The notes below the pieces were generated by a model that saw nothing but the letters and a program-made list of their open reading frames with translations, did no database searches and was not told the DNA's origin. Made by a program: the position numbers and the translations under genes. From Quercus robur (lineage: Eukaryota > Streptophyta > Magnoliopsida > Fagales > Fagaceae), in the NCBI RefSeq assembly GCF_932294415.1, contig NC_065539.1, positions 51,789,501 through 51,853,500 of the forward strand: a DNA stretch of 64,000 bases, read 5' to 3'. Below are positions 32,502 through 44,190 of this stretch, piece by piece; within the stretch, counting starts at the first letter, position 1; the number at the start of each line of letters is the position of its first letter.

Positions 32502-34844
32502 TAAGAGCAACCGCCCGTCTAAAAATTTTCATCTACCTACTTTTTCTATTTTACACAATTACTTTACAAAAATACCAACATCAAATTATATATTTTACAC
32601 TTTCTTTTAATATAATATTAATTCTTCCTTTATTTTTTTACTATTATTTCTGTCCTTTTTTTTCCCTTTGTTTTCTCACCAAACAAACACAATCTAACCC
32701 AAATCAAACTCACGACAAACCTCTACAGACACAAATTACAACAAATTCAAGCCAAGATACCACTAAGCAAACCACTACCAAAATCAATAAATCGGCAAAA
32801 TTGATCCACCAAAATTAGCAAACCACTGAGCAAACCCAGTCACTCACACTTCTGGCAAAGTTCTGAATCTTGGTGGACATGGTAGCAAAAAATAGAAGAG
32901 CACCAAAGAGGAAAATGAGCTAATCTATTATGAGTTTTCAGTTGAGAGAGAAGATAATGGGTAGGAAACAAAGAAGAGCCACCAATTGGAGTGGTGGTGG
33001 CGGCGGCTAACAGGTGATGAGCAAGGACTGTAAATTAAGGAGAAGAAATAAAGAAAGAAAAGAAAAAAGAGAAACAGAATAGCCATAGACGGAGAGAAAA
33101 GAAAAAGAAGGAAGCAAGTAACAAAATGGAATAGAAAGAAAGAGAGAGAAATTAATTAAATATTGATGCACAAGTGAACATTAATCGTGTACCTTTATAT
33201 GGTTACTTTAACTTTTTGGAAATTTGCACAATTTTAGAAGAGGTGATGCGGATTATTTTTAAGGTAAAATGTGTAAAATTGTGCACTTTTTGTATTTTAG
33301 AAGAGTTGATGTGAGTGCAAAAGTTTCCTTTTATTTTACAATAAAAACCTACTTTTTCTATTTTACACGATCAATTTGCAAAAACATTCGCATCAAAATA
33401 TCTATAATACACTCTTTTTATTAAAATAATACTTTTTCACTTTCTTTTTATTATTTCCCTTACCCATACACGGCCCCACCACCTTACCTCACTTCTCTGA
33501 AACACTCTTGCTCTTTCTTTTTCCCCTTCTTCTTTCTACTTACTTCTTTCTTCTTCTACGTTTTTCTTATTCGGCATCTTCTTTCTTTCTTTCTTCTTCT
33601 TCTTTTTCTTTTGCTATTCTTTCTTTCTTCTTCTTCTTCTTCCTCTTCTTCATTTCTAAAAAAAATTCTTTCTCTTTCTCCCCCTTTCTTTCTCTATCAA
33701 ATTAGTTCTCTCTTCAAATTTGAAAAAAATCTCTCTACCAAGCTTCCATGGCTCAATACACTCACACTCTCTCTCTCATGGCGGTGGCAAGCTTGGGTTT
33801 TGGGTTGATTTGTATTTTGCCAAATGGGCTTTTTGTTGTGTTTTGTTTTGAGTTGATTTTAAGTTGGGTTTGTGATGATTTTCATTAATTTTGGGTTGGT
33901 GGTGATTGGTTAATTGTGATGGTCAGCTTCTTCTTCTTCTTCTTCTTCTTGGCATTGAAGAGTGGGTGAGAGAGAATCTAACAAGGCAAGTAGGGCAATC
34001 CACGGGTCAGTCCGGGTCGGGTTTGTGCCCAACCCGAAACCGACCCGTCGGAATTGGGTGGGGAAAAAATGCACCCGCCTCCGACTCGCCTGAGTAATCG
34101 GGTCGGACGGTTCAGATTATGAACGGATGGCGGGCGGGTCGGTCGGAGTCGTAGATCTGAGAAGACGGCGAGAAAACGGTGAAAAAAACACAGATTCGGC
34201 GAAGAAACCTATATTTCGGCAATAGTTTTCCAGATTCCGGCGATATTTTCCTTAGATCCGACGAAAATCTAACTGGATTTGATGAGATTTCGCAAGATTC
34301 GGTCAAAATCTCACTGGATTGAAGGGAAATGTCGCCGGAATCTAGGTTTCTTTGTCGGATTCTGGAAAATTCTCATCGGATTCTGGAAAATTCTCACCGG
34401 AAACTGGAAATTCTTGCCGGGATCTGGAAATTTTGGCCGGAATCTGGAAATCTTTCGGTCGGTTCGGGTTTTCGGGTTTTAGGGGAGGAAAACCGAAACC
34501 GATCCGCCGGAATCGGTTTCTGGTGGTGAAGATTCGCCGCCGACCCGTCAGAGCAGTCGGGTCGGCCGGATTCGGGTCGGTTCCGGTCGGTTTTTCGGGT
34601 GGGTCGGGTTACCAGATCAATCTGGACGGCCCTAAAGGCAAGGGAGAGCAGAGAGAAAAAAATATAAAATAATAGATAGAAGAGTTACAATAACCGTGCA
34701 TATATGCACAGTTATTGTAGCAATTGTGCATAAATGCAAAATTTTACACCCACTGATGTTGGTGTTTTTTTCCTCAAAATGTGTAAAATGGTCAACTTTT
34801 TTCTATTTTGCAAGACTTTACAAATACTAATGCTAATGCTCTAA
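32502..34844. mobile_element. Compound TAA-flanked foldback/MITE-type element (2.3 kb)
   Basis: A TAA lies on both outer sides (32502-32504 and 34842-34844). The left end begins GAGCAACCGCCCGTC; the right end, reverse-complemented, begins GAGCATTAGCATTAG. Left-type sequence (CTACTTTTTCTATTTTACAC) occurs at about 32537 and again at about 33346. Right-type sequence (AAAATGTGTAAAAT followed by TATTTT) occurs at about 33262 and about 34775. It thus looks like two related elements joined head to tail. The interior is TTC-rich (33500-33700), then GC-richer with a short minisatellite. No transposase is visible. Confidence 0.55.
34357..34460. repeat. Minisatellite of about 20-bp units
   Basis: Five degenerate units of the GGATTCTGGAAAATTCTCAC type in a row, inside a CpG-richer stretch (about 34000-34620) with many GGGTCGG/CCGACCC words. 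All three forward frames stay open because the unit lacks stops. I do not regard them as coding. Confidence 0.75.
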
Positions 34845-35739
34845 GAGTGGAAAAGACCCATATAGAAAGAATAAGAGAATATACTTTGTGCCCTTCTTTT
34901 GTACATGCATGATGCAACAAGCGTTGTTGCTAGATAATATGGGCTGGGGCATTGATAGAAATTGCCCCACTTTTGTAAATACCTTTGATCTATGACTTTG
35001 TAATATACTCTTAATCATATCCTTGTTTATCAAAAATGAAAAAAAAAATGGTATGTAGAAATTCTATTTTAGACTATTTTGTGTTTTTACTTTTAAAAAA
35101 CCAATAAAAATGATTTGTTTTTGTGAAAATTATTATATTTAAAAAAAAAACACACACATTTATCTTTCTAAATGAATGAACAGATTCATTATAAGGTGTA
35201 GAGGTGTACATCAAACTTACCAACCTATCGAAATAGATCCAACCCTGTCTCAGATTGATTTTCGTGGATTGAGTTGGGTTGAAATCTTATTTTGAATCTT
35301 TGGTCAGGTTATGTTTGGGTTGGTAGTTTTTTCAACCCACTTGTCCCATCCTAATCACCATGTAAATAAATTTAGATTTTACCATTATTTTATTTGTTTT
35401 AGTTTGACGTATTTTGAGAATTGTTTAGACAGATTTGGAAATTTTGAATGTAGCTCAAGTATATTATATGAATTGTAATTATTTATTGAGAAGATTGTTT
35501 AGATAATTGATGAAAGTTAATTTTTTACAATGCCTAAAACCAAAGAACCAAAGGCAGAACTAAGAATTTTTGCTTAAGGAGCCAAGTTATATAGTACTGA
35601 TAAATTAGTTAGTCATACTTCATAAATGTATTAGATACAAAATTATCAACTTTTATCTAATCTACTATTTCATGGTGAAATTAACTTTTATTTTCATCAT
35701 ATATAAGTTATGAAGCTGTCTGCCAATGTAAATAGACAA

Positions 35740-35770
<31 letters not shown>

Positions 35771-35889
35771 TTAAAGTGAGACTATTGCACCAAGACTATT
35801 GAGTAGTTCATGCCTGGAATGTAGAGTACTCAGTAGTTCAGTGCTGGGAAATGGAAATTACTAGAAAGTTGAATGAAAAAGAAGGTAGT

Positions 35890-35921
<32 letters not shown>

Positions 35922-36109
35922 TAAAAAATAAAAAAGGAAGAAGTGTTGATTTGCTACTGGCTAACGTGTTTGGAAAAGAAATTTGAGGGTTGAAGGGAAC
36001 ATGAACAAGTGGGGGCCAATCGATTTCCTTTTGGGGGGGGGGGGGGGGGGGGGTGGGGGTGGTGGTTTGGCTCATTAAAGTAAAATAGAACAGAATGCGA
36101 AAACGTGGC
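34845..36109. other. Intergenic DNA with a LINE-like tail and a dispersed repeat
   Basis: 34850-35050 ends CTTGTTTATCAAAAATG plus oligo-A and resembles a LINE 3' end. About 35200-35540 is related to 63560-63900: both have a GGTTGGTAGnTTTTnCAA-like start, then TGAATTGTAATnATTTATT and AATTGATGAAAGT. Also (TA)n near 35748-35771 and 35905-35925, and a run of about 21 G at 36033-36053 followed by GGTGGTGG. No gene. Confidence 0.5.
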
Positions 36110-36366
36110 AAAAGCTCCGAGTAGCTTAGAAACTACGAGAGTTTTATGGCATGTGAAAGGCGTGGTAGTTTAAAACTATATATATATCATTTACCAAAAG
36201 CTCCGAGTAGCTTAGAAACTACGAGAGTTTTATGGCATGTGAAAGGCGTGGTAGTTTAAAAATATATATATATATCATTTACCAAAAGCTCCGAGTAGCT
36301 TAGAAACTACGAGAGTTTTATGGCATGTGAAAGGCGTGGCAGTTTAAAAAAAAAAGAGTCATTTAC
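36110..36366. repeat. Three tandem copies of an 86-88 bp unit
   Basis: Units start AAAAGCTCCGAGTAGCTTAG at 36110, 36196 and 36284. They are nearly identical apart from the length of an internal (TA)n run, so the array is young. Within a unit, AAACTAC and GTAGTTT can pair as a small stem. Confidence 0.92.
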
Positions 36367-36447
36367 CAAAAGCTCAAAGCACGGACATGTATATAATGAA
36401 GGTTAATGAGAGGCTAAGGGCTAAGTTGTCCTTGGCCACCTGTCAAC

Positions 36448-36486
36448 ACTAATTAATGTATTTATAAAAAAAAACTAATTAATGTA
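36448..36486 (+). mobile_element. Micro-retroinsertion: 13-bp A-tailed insert in a 13-bp target duplication
   Basis: ACTAATTAATGTA at 36448-36460 and 36474-36486 (perfect) flank TTTATAAAAAAAA. Confidence 0.65.
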
Positions 36487-36828
36487 AGATTCCAGGACTC
36501 TTTCACTAAACGTCCCTTAAATTTTCAGGCAAAAATTCTAGGAGTTTAGGACAAAAAATAAAAACCCCACAAGTTTAGGTATAATTGTCCATGTGAAAAA
36601 TTATGAGTAGTAAAAAAAAGTGATGAATTCATGTAAAAGTGACAAGCATCTAATAACAATCTATTATATAAGATAGTTGTGGTAATAATTATGATTTTTT
36701 ATGTGATACATTTTTTTAATACAAGATATATAAAAATTCTACTCTAATCTAATTTAAGTGTATATGTGTGTGAAGTTTTTTCGAGATTTAAATCCCAACC
36801 TTTGTTTCTCACATCTCACAAGCACTTA

Positions 36829-38363
36829 TGATGCAGCTTAGGCGTGTAGAAGCATAATCTGTAACACACAATTACTACAACTCTTCCACGAAACCTAAGT
36901 TCCACAAGAACATTAGGCTAGTAGGCAAAATAATAGAGAAAACATCTCTAACAAACTTTTATTAATCAACTCATAACAACAATAATCAACCCTTTTATAA
37001 AGAGTATTTATAGGAATAGAATTTCTCCTACTCCTTTTAGGAAAAGAAATAATAAACCTACTATTACTTGAGAAAGGAAAAACAATTTAACTAGGAAAAG
37101 AAAAACAATTAAAATCCTAATTCAACAAGGAAAAAGAAAACAACATAAAATATTAAAATATTTTATTCTTCCTTAACCAATCTGCATCATTCTCTCGGGG
37201 TTGGGGAAAACTCGTCCTCGAGTTTTGTGGCAGTCTTCCACGATCAATTGGAACCCTGAATAATCGTCTCCATCCTATTCTTCTGTGCAAGACAAGACGA
37301 ATCAATACGCTACTTATCAATCTTTTCTCACTCATAATAAATCTTGATGTACGAATTTTTATTCTTGACCTCTTTTGCCATGGTAGGATATAAGAAGTAG
37401 GTACTAAAAAAGAATCCATGCACACATCCATAAACTTCATATTTCCTCCTCGACAAAGATTACTTAGAATCACTCGTTCACACCTCTTGTTGACCTCTAT
37501 CAATTCTTGTTCAATAAAATCCTCCCAAAAGGGATTAATAACCTTTTGTTTTTGAATGTCAAAAGTCTCATCAACGATGTGAGTTATGGACTCATCTCGT
37601 ATGTATATTACTTTATTTTTATCAAGCTCAATCTTTTCTCCTTGACTAAAATCTTCAGGATAGTCATCATAAATTGGTGGAGAATCCCAATCTACTTGAC
37701 AAACTCTTTCAATACATTCATCATCCTCTTTGATATCGCAGCCCTTCTGCTCGATATCAAGATCCTCCTCCTCCTCCACAAAACATGGATTTGGATGGTA
37801 GTTTTGAGGTTGACTTCCAACGGCTAAGGCGATGAGCTGCTTTGAAAGCGCATCAAACTACTCCTCTATTCGTTGAAAGAACGCCTCTAATTCTGCGTTG
37901 CGTGCAACCTCATCGCATTCATACACGTCTTCTATGGCAACAGGTCTTCCCCCACGTCCTCTTTGTGCCATGGTAGGAACCTAACCTGGCTCTGATACCA
38001 ACTGATGCAGCATAGGCGTGTAGAAGCAGAATTTGTAATACACAATTACTACAACTTTTCCACGAAACCTAAATTCCACAAGAACACTAGGCTAGTAGGC
38101 AAAATAATAGAGAAAACATCTCTAACAAACTTTTATTAATCAACTCATAACAACAATAATCAACCCTTCTATAAAGAGTATTTATAGGAATATAATTTCT
38201 CCTACTCCTTTTAGGAAAAGAAATAATAAACCTACTACTACTTGAGAAAGGAAAAACAATTTGACTAGGAAAAGAAAAACAATTAAAATCCTAATTCAAC
38301 AAGGAAAAAGAAAACAACATAAAATATTAAAATATTTTATTCTTCCTTAACCAATCTGCATCA
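36829..38363 (-). mobile_element. Non-autonomous LTR retrotransposon (gag-only), 1.5 kb
   Basis: Two 361-bp direct repeats, 36829-37189 and 38003-38363, start TGATGCAGC and end AATCTGCATCA and differ at about 11 sites (roughly 97% identical). Next to the right-hand LTR, 37987-38000 reads TGGCTCTGATACCA. Its complement TGGTATCAGAGCCA is the initiator-tRNA-Met primer site, so the element runs on the minus strand with its 5' LTR at 38003-38363. The 3' side before the other LTR is CCCCGAGAGAA, a plausible polypurine tract. Only about 810 bp lie between the LTRs, so reverse transcriptase and integrase are missing. Mobilised in trans, probably by a Ty3/gypsy relative. Confidence 0.88.
37153..37970 (-). 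pseudogene. gag-derived reading frame of the LTR element, with an in-frame stop
   Basis: Reading on the minus strand from MAQRGRGGRPVAIEDVYECD (start near 37970) to an in-frame TAG near 37862, then open from 37779 as EEEEDLDIEQKGCDIKED, DWDSPPIYDDYPEDF and on to RTSFPQPRENDADW, which overlaps the 3' LTR. The start resembles Ty3/gypsy gag N-termini and the DWDSPP-YDDY part resembles the acidic linker after gag/protease in plant gypsy elements. No RT, RNase H or integrase motif. The product, if any, is unknown. Confidence 0.6.
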
Positions 38364-38446
38364 TTTTGTAGAGTGACTATAACACCAAAGATACTTGATG
38401 ATAGATTTTTTATGTGATATTAGAATTACTTACAAAGGAAAAAAAA

Positions 38447-39487
38447 TGTTAGGAAATTTAGATCCCGATTGATATAATTAACAAGTTTTAAATCTAAGTT
38501 GTTAATTAGATTTATTATGAATAAAACTTGTTAAAACAAACAAACATCAATATCATGTCAATAATGAATGTAGCGGAAAAGTAAATAAGACAAGATATGA
38601 TGATCTAGGAAAACCAATAAAACAAACTAGTTTTACAGTAAAAAACCTAGGGGGAAACCTTCCCGAAAAACAATCCACTATAGTAAAGAGAAGTTTCAGA
38701 TCTAGTACAAAACTTTTATCCCTAGACTCTACAATCCCCGTAGATGAACTCACAGCAGAAACCTTCCACCGCTTCAGAACCTCTGAACTCTTCAATATAT
38801 GAACGCCACTCTTTGATGCACGAATCCCAGTACGTGATTAACCAATTGCGCGAATCCCAATACGTGACTTAATCACCAACTAGAGAAAGTTATTGGCTGT
38901 AAAGTTTTTCAGTTCATCCCAACGATGAAGATCAAGAAGATGCTTGGTCACAAAACCCTACGGTGCACAAGCACAACAACTTCTTCAAGAACGATGAACT
39001 AGAACAAATTTTGTCTCCGGTCACAATTTGCTTGAACAAATTTTGCTCAACACTTGTGCAACTTGTGAACACTTTGACGACCCTTAAAATAATCATTTTA
39101 TATGTCTAGGGTTGTGAGAAAATAAAACTCAAACACATAAAACTGGATTGGAGTCAAAACAGAACTGAAATTCTGTTTTTCATAAAGCTCGACAAATACC
39201 TATCTGTCGAGATGTTGTCGAGTAGCTGTTGAGCAACGGGGGTGGAACAGCTTCTTAAGCTCAATGGATAGTTAGCTGTCGAGTTTTAATGACAAACACT
39301 TCTTCAGCTTGTTTCTTGGATAGACTTGCATATCTTCAACATTTGATCTTGAAACACAGTTTCTTGAAGTATTAAATACATCCTAGATCTACTCAAATAC
39401 AAGTAAAATGCGTTTTGTCAAATGATTAGCCAATTACATAAAATAGTGGCAAATGTTCTTAACAAGTAAATAACATATGTCCTAATA
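38447..39487 (-). mobile_element. LTR of a copia-type retrotransposon, 1.04 kb
   Basis: Begins TGTTAGGAAAT at 38447 and ends GTCCTAATA at 39487, so the ends are TGTTAGGA and (one change) its complement. Immediately right of it AATCTCCCCTTTT is the complement of AAAAGGGGAGATT, a polypurine tract. This therefore is the 3' LTR of a minus-strand element. The long T/GTCGAG-type repeats (CTGTCGAGATGTTGTCGAG) near 39200-39240 are within the LTR. Confidence 0.7.
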
Positions 39488-40260
39488 ATCTCCCCTTTTG
39501 GTAATCTGTGACAAAACCACAACAAACAAATGAGATATGAGAGAAGTTATAAATCACTTAACTCATATTCACTTGTTACACAAATACAAATGTACACAAA
39601 CACACACTATTTTTGTATTTTTCTGATTTTTCTCTTTTTATTTTGAAAAACAAACAAAATAAAGACTAAACAACCAAACAAAAACAGACAAACAACATGA
39701 ATGCATGAAAGAAAGATGCAAATGCATGAAGGCATGATAGAAAGATGCAGATGCATGAAAGCATGATTCCAAAAGCAGATAAGAAATTAAGCAAAAAGAG
39801 TCCTACTTTAGATAGAAAGAATTAAAGTAGAGGACAAACAGAAAAGACAATTAAGTCTTGGGCTCCTTTCTTACCCACACAGTATGAGTCTTTGGCCATG
39901 AAGATGAAAATGCACGTGTCCTAGTATGTCTACTAAAGGACATCTCATCTTTTTCATTTTTTTACCTCATTAAGCTCTCTTTTCTACAAAGATGAGATGT
40001 CTTTTCAGATTTTATAAATTTAGTGCATAGCTTATCATAGACTTCCTAAAGGGTCATCTTCTTGGGTACTTCATCATCAGAAGAATCCTCACTGTTACTA
40101 GCACTCTCCATAATCATCTTATCGGTTGAGGTAGCAAAAGCCATAAAGTGACCACATTCATCCATATACTCATCAGAAGAGTCATTCTCAGTATCACTCC
40201 AGGTAGCAACCAACCCTTTATCTTTTGAATTCTTGATCTTTTCCTTCATAAGGTAATTTG
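39488..40260 (-). pseudogene. Remnant internal region of the copia-type element, with a gag fragment
   Basis: At 40249-40046 (minus) a 67-codon frame reads KGLVATWSDTENDSSDEYMD and ends DSSDDEVPKKMTL. This is like the acidic Gag segment of plant Ty1/copia elements that follows the zinc knuckle (the usual form is KALMATWSDSE-SS-EE). All of pol is missing: the Gag piece is followed almost directly by the polypurine tract. The 5' LTR is absent and the sequence breaks at about 40260, near the edge of the segmental duplication. Confidence 0.6.
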
Positions 40261-41759
40261 GACACTCTTATCTTTATATGACCAAAACCAGGGTAATTAA
40301 TTTCCTCATGTTCCACGCCAAACATGATTGATTACTTCATTTTTTTTTTTTAAAAAAATTTCTTTTTGAGGGAAAAGATAGTGAGATTGATTACTTTAAT
40401 TAATTATGACAAGGTTTGAGAATTTATTTTTTTTGGGCATCAATTTGAGAATTGTGATACAACACCATTTGGCTATTGGATATGTTGATGGGTTTTGGGT
40501 CTTGTAGCGCCGACCCTGTGCATATTACAAGTCTTGCAAGATCTACTACTTTTCAATTTTTCATAAATATATATGGGATGCTAATAGCATCTGTGTATTA
40601 AAATGAACAGTATCAAAAAAAGATTCTACATTTCTACTCAGCTTTTCTAGTTGATTATTGGCTGTTGAGAGAAAGAATGGCATCTATATTTGGGCCCTTT
40701 AGTCTGGCTCAGCCCAATGAAACATTAATGTCATAGGACATGGTTTTATTTTAATGGGCCCGAGCCTTGCAAAGTTTAGGCATAGGCCCAAATAGTGGGA
40801 TTTTAATTTAACTTTTTTTTTTTTTGGGAATAAAGGAATTTATTGAGAAGAATACACTCTAAAGACTTAATTACACTATGAACGTGAGTTCTAATATACT
40901 TCAATTATAAAGTTTCTTATGGTCAAATTAATAAAGTACCTTATATCAAAACTTACCTACACAAAAGAAATTTATAGGTTCCTTGGCAATGATGATAAAA
41001 AAAAATTCACAATAAAAAGTACACCATGATTTTATATCTTACCATATCTAAATAAATAAAAAAGGGGACTAAAATCCAAATAACACCGGTTTATTTCAGG
41101 TCAATTGTAATTTTCATTTATAAACTTTCATATTAAATATGTTCACCCCTAAGTTTCGCAATTATTGCCAAAGTTGACCCTTTTGGCTATAAATTACTGT
41201 TATCTATCAAAAAACCTATCTTATTAAAAAAAAACTATAAACATTTTTCTAAATAAAATATAATTTTTTAATAAAAAAAAAGTAAAATCATCCACGGATG
41301 ACTCAGAAGCCACTATAAACCATCAAATGTTGTGTTTTTGGTTTTCAATATATGTTTAGAAAAAACATATTGCACAATATGTTGTTGTTAAACATATGTT
41401 GAATGAATTTTAAAATGATAGAATGATATTTGATGTTTTGCTAAACATATATTGTACAAACATGAGATTTAATTTTTTCAATGATAGAATGAATTTTAAG
41501 ATGATGGAAGTTGGTTCCATTTGATGTATTTTTTTAATATTATCAGAGATGTATTGATATTCATTTGTAACAAAAAAAAGAAATTTATGTATAAGATTTT
41601 TATAAATTCAAATCTTTTGTAACAAATTGAATAAAAATACATCTTCGATAAAAAAAAAAATACACCAACTAGAATCAGCCTACATCATGTGAAAATATAC
41701 TCTATCATTGAAAATAACAAATGTCTTGTATTTGGTTTCCAACATATGTTTTGCAACAT

Positions 41760-41834
41760 ATTTTTCTTAGACCTGCTAGTCCACCATTTTAAGGTGTCAT
41801 GGACTTATTTGATCATTATCATTCTACTTCTTCT

Positions 41835-41865
<31 letters not shown>

Positions 41866-41870
41866 ATGTT
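41760..41870. repeat. Foldback half-unit and (CT)n microsatellite
   Basis: CTGCTAGTCCACCATTTTAAG here is the inverted form of the sequence near 44500 and 50850. (CT)n runs at about 41838-41865. Related inverted pieces lie at 41320-41560 and 43680-43860. Confidence 0.6.
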
Positions 41871-42089
41871 TAGGATGAACTTGCTTTAGAGTTTTTTTTA
41901 GTTGTTCTCTAGTTTCTATTTTGGCCCACATAATTTGGGAGTATAGAATCAAAGAGAGAGACAAATCAATTATAAAATGTATTTAAACCACAATTGTTAG
42001 GGACAAACTCGTTGTAGAGTTTGTATATTAATATTTGCACTATCTTCACCCTTTAATTTCTATTTGATCTCGCATAATTGGGGAGGTAT

Positions 42090-43451
42090 TGATGAGAATG
42101 CAAATTGTCATATTTTTCTCCCTTAATGTTTAGTCTTTTATACTTATTTGGTGCCTAAATGTACTCATTATTCTTATATTTTGATTTAGGATGCAAATGG
42201 AGGCTTTAAGTGCAAAACGTTGCTAATTGGGCGATTTTGGACAGTTTCGACATCGCTTTGTAATCTGGGCATAACTCTCTCATCAGAGCTCCAATTGAGA
42301 TGATTCAAGAATGCTAAGAGAAAGTTCTATAACTTTCATGTTTTGAGTTTTGAGGAATACTGGCTGCATCAAGGTCGAAAGCGGGCTTGAATTTGCTACA
42401 CTTGCACTGCTGATGTTCTAGAATGTTCCTTTGTCTAAAATACTAATACCTGATGCAGTTTATTTTCAGAAGCTTCCAGATTTTTAATATTTTCCTTAAT
42501 TAGTTCGATTTGGATATTATTATTTAGAATATTTTTAGGAGATTTTGTAGGTTTGGGAAAGGGGGAATTAAAATGTAAAAGAGGGGAGGAGAAATCAGAT
42601 TGGACACACACGCCTCTCTCTCCCCTCTACTCTAATTTCTCCTTTGAGTTTTTATCATGGCCCTACTTGGCTAAACTTTTATACTTGGTTGAAGGAAACT
42701 GAAGTCTCGAAATCAATAAAACTGTGAGATTTAATTTGTTTTCATTTTTCAATTTATGTTTTGAATATCGGATGTTCTTTTGTGCCTATTTTCATGATTG
42801 TCTCATTTAATTACTAGGAGGCCTACTAGTTTATTATTCATTGCAATCTACTTCTAGGTTAGATATCAAATCCGTAATTGTTTGACCTTTCTAATTTGTG
42901 AAGCAATCAAGATTTAATGATTTGTTGCGTCAGAAATTATTAGATCTTAGAAAGAACATTCGACTAAATTAAATGCAACCGCTTGTGCTTGTGTTGTTTA
43001 GCTTTGGTGATCTCTCTAATTCTTAAGGCTGCTGCTAGATTAAACCTTTAGTGCTTGTCTTGAGTTGTTTAGGAGTTTGGGTTAATTAGAGCGCTTGTTT
43101 TCTAATTAACTGTGACTAAGGAGAAATAGGAAAATAGTTCCAACAGTGAATATTCAAAGTGTGAATTGATATATGCTTGCATCAATGATCAGTTATAATA
43201 TTCTAATGGTGGATGCTGACTTAGACCAAGGTTTGTTCTTTTGATTGATTTCGATATTTTAATTTGAATTGTTTCTTAGTTGTTTTTCTTAAAATTGTTT
43301 CTGTTATACTCAAACGCCCCCCCCCCCTTTTCTTGTTCACGTAGCATAAAACTAGACTAGACACTCTTCGTGGGAATGATCCTTACTCACACCACTACAT
43401 GTATTTTTAAGAGTATAGGTTTCATTTTTGGTTGCTTGCGATAGCACACCA
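42090..43451. mobile_element. Probable solo LTR (Ty3/gypsy-like), 1.36 kb
   Basis: Interrupts a sequence whose uninterrupted relative is at about 44005-44070 (TAATTTGGGG, then GAGAGACAAATCAATGATA) and which is also uninterrupted in duplication copy B at 49095. The interval starts TGATGAGAATGC and ends AGCACACCA (TG...CA), with weakly matching flanks GGTAT/ATTAT. It has a poly(C) run at 43315-43327. It is non-coding and of LTR length. The borders and superfamily are inference. Confidence 0.5.
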
Positions 43452-44190
43452 ATTATACAGTTGATGGGAGAGACAAAACAATGATAAAATATATTCTAAG
43501 ACATTGGAAGCTGATTCCATTTAATGTTTTTTCTTATTATTTTTTTTTTATCGAAGATGTATTGTGGTTCAATTATTAAAAAAGATAAAGAAATTTATGT
43601 CTAAGTTTGTTACAAATTGAAAAAAACTTTTTATACATAAATTTATTTCTTTTGTTAAAAATTGAATAACAATACATCTCCAATTAAAAAAAAAAAAAAA
43701 AAAAAACCCAACAAGAATTAGCTTCCATCCTCTCAAAATATACTCTATCATTAAAAACATCAAATGTCACATTTTTTGGTATCCAACATATGTTTAGCAA
43801 CATATTTCTCTCAAACCTACTATAGTCCACCACTTTAAGGTGCCAAGGACTTATATTTTTGAAATTAATATTATGGCTTATTTCTATGAAAAAGAATAAA
43901 GAAAAAGTGAGCTAGCATTTGAACACACTCTACTTTCAAAACATACATGTTTGGGACTAGATTGCTTTTAGTTTCTTTTTTAGTCTTTATCTAATTTCTA
44001 TTTTGGTCTGCGTAATTTGGGGTATACTGTCGAAAGGAGAGACAAATCAATGATAGAATGTATTCTAAGATGTTGGAAGATGATTCCATTTGATGTATTT
44101 ATTTATTTATGGGAGCGTAATGTTATTCAATCTATAACAAAATGAATAAATTAATTTATAAGAATAACAATATATCTCTAATAAAAAAAA

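Larger units (their letters stand above)
36693..38419 (-). mobile_element. tRNA-derived SINE (family 1) split by a nested LTR retrotransposon
   Basis: The 16-bp word GATTTTTTATGTGATA occurs at 36693-36708 and 38404-38419. The SINE's tail side and B-box region are 36709-36828 (GAGATTTAAATCCCAACC is the B-box complement), and its head is 38364-38403. The LTR element at 36829-38363 lies between. The outer duplication spanning both parts proves the order: SINE first, LTR element second. Confidence 0.85.

Noticed and set aside
33508..33808. Ser/Phe/Leu-rich frames of 65 codons
   Set aside because: Produced by a TTC/TTCTTT-rich low-complexity tract inside a transposon.
34279..34672. Three overlapping forward frames of 66-106 codons
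   Set aside because: All three frames are open because the 20-bp minisatellite unit contains no stop in any frame; no family resemblance.
35830..36111. 93-codon minus-strand frame with a poly-Pro and poly-Phe stretch
   Set aside because: Made by the G-run and (TA)n/A-runs read backwards.
36110..36366. CRISPR-like array
   Set aside because: Three adjacent near-identical units without spacers in a plant nuclear context; an ordinary tandem repeat.
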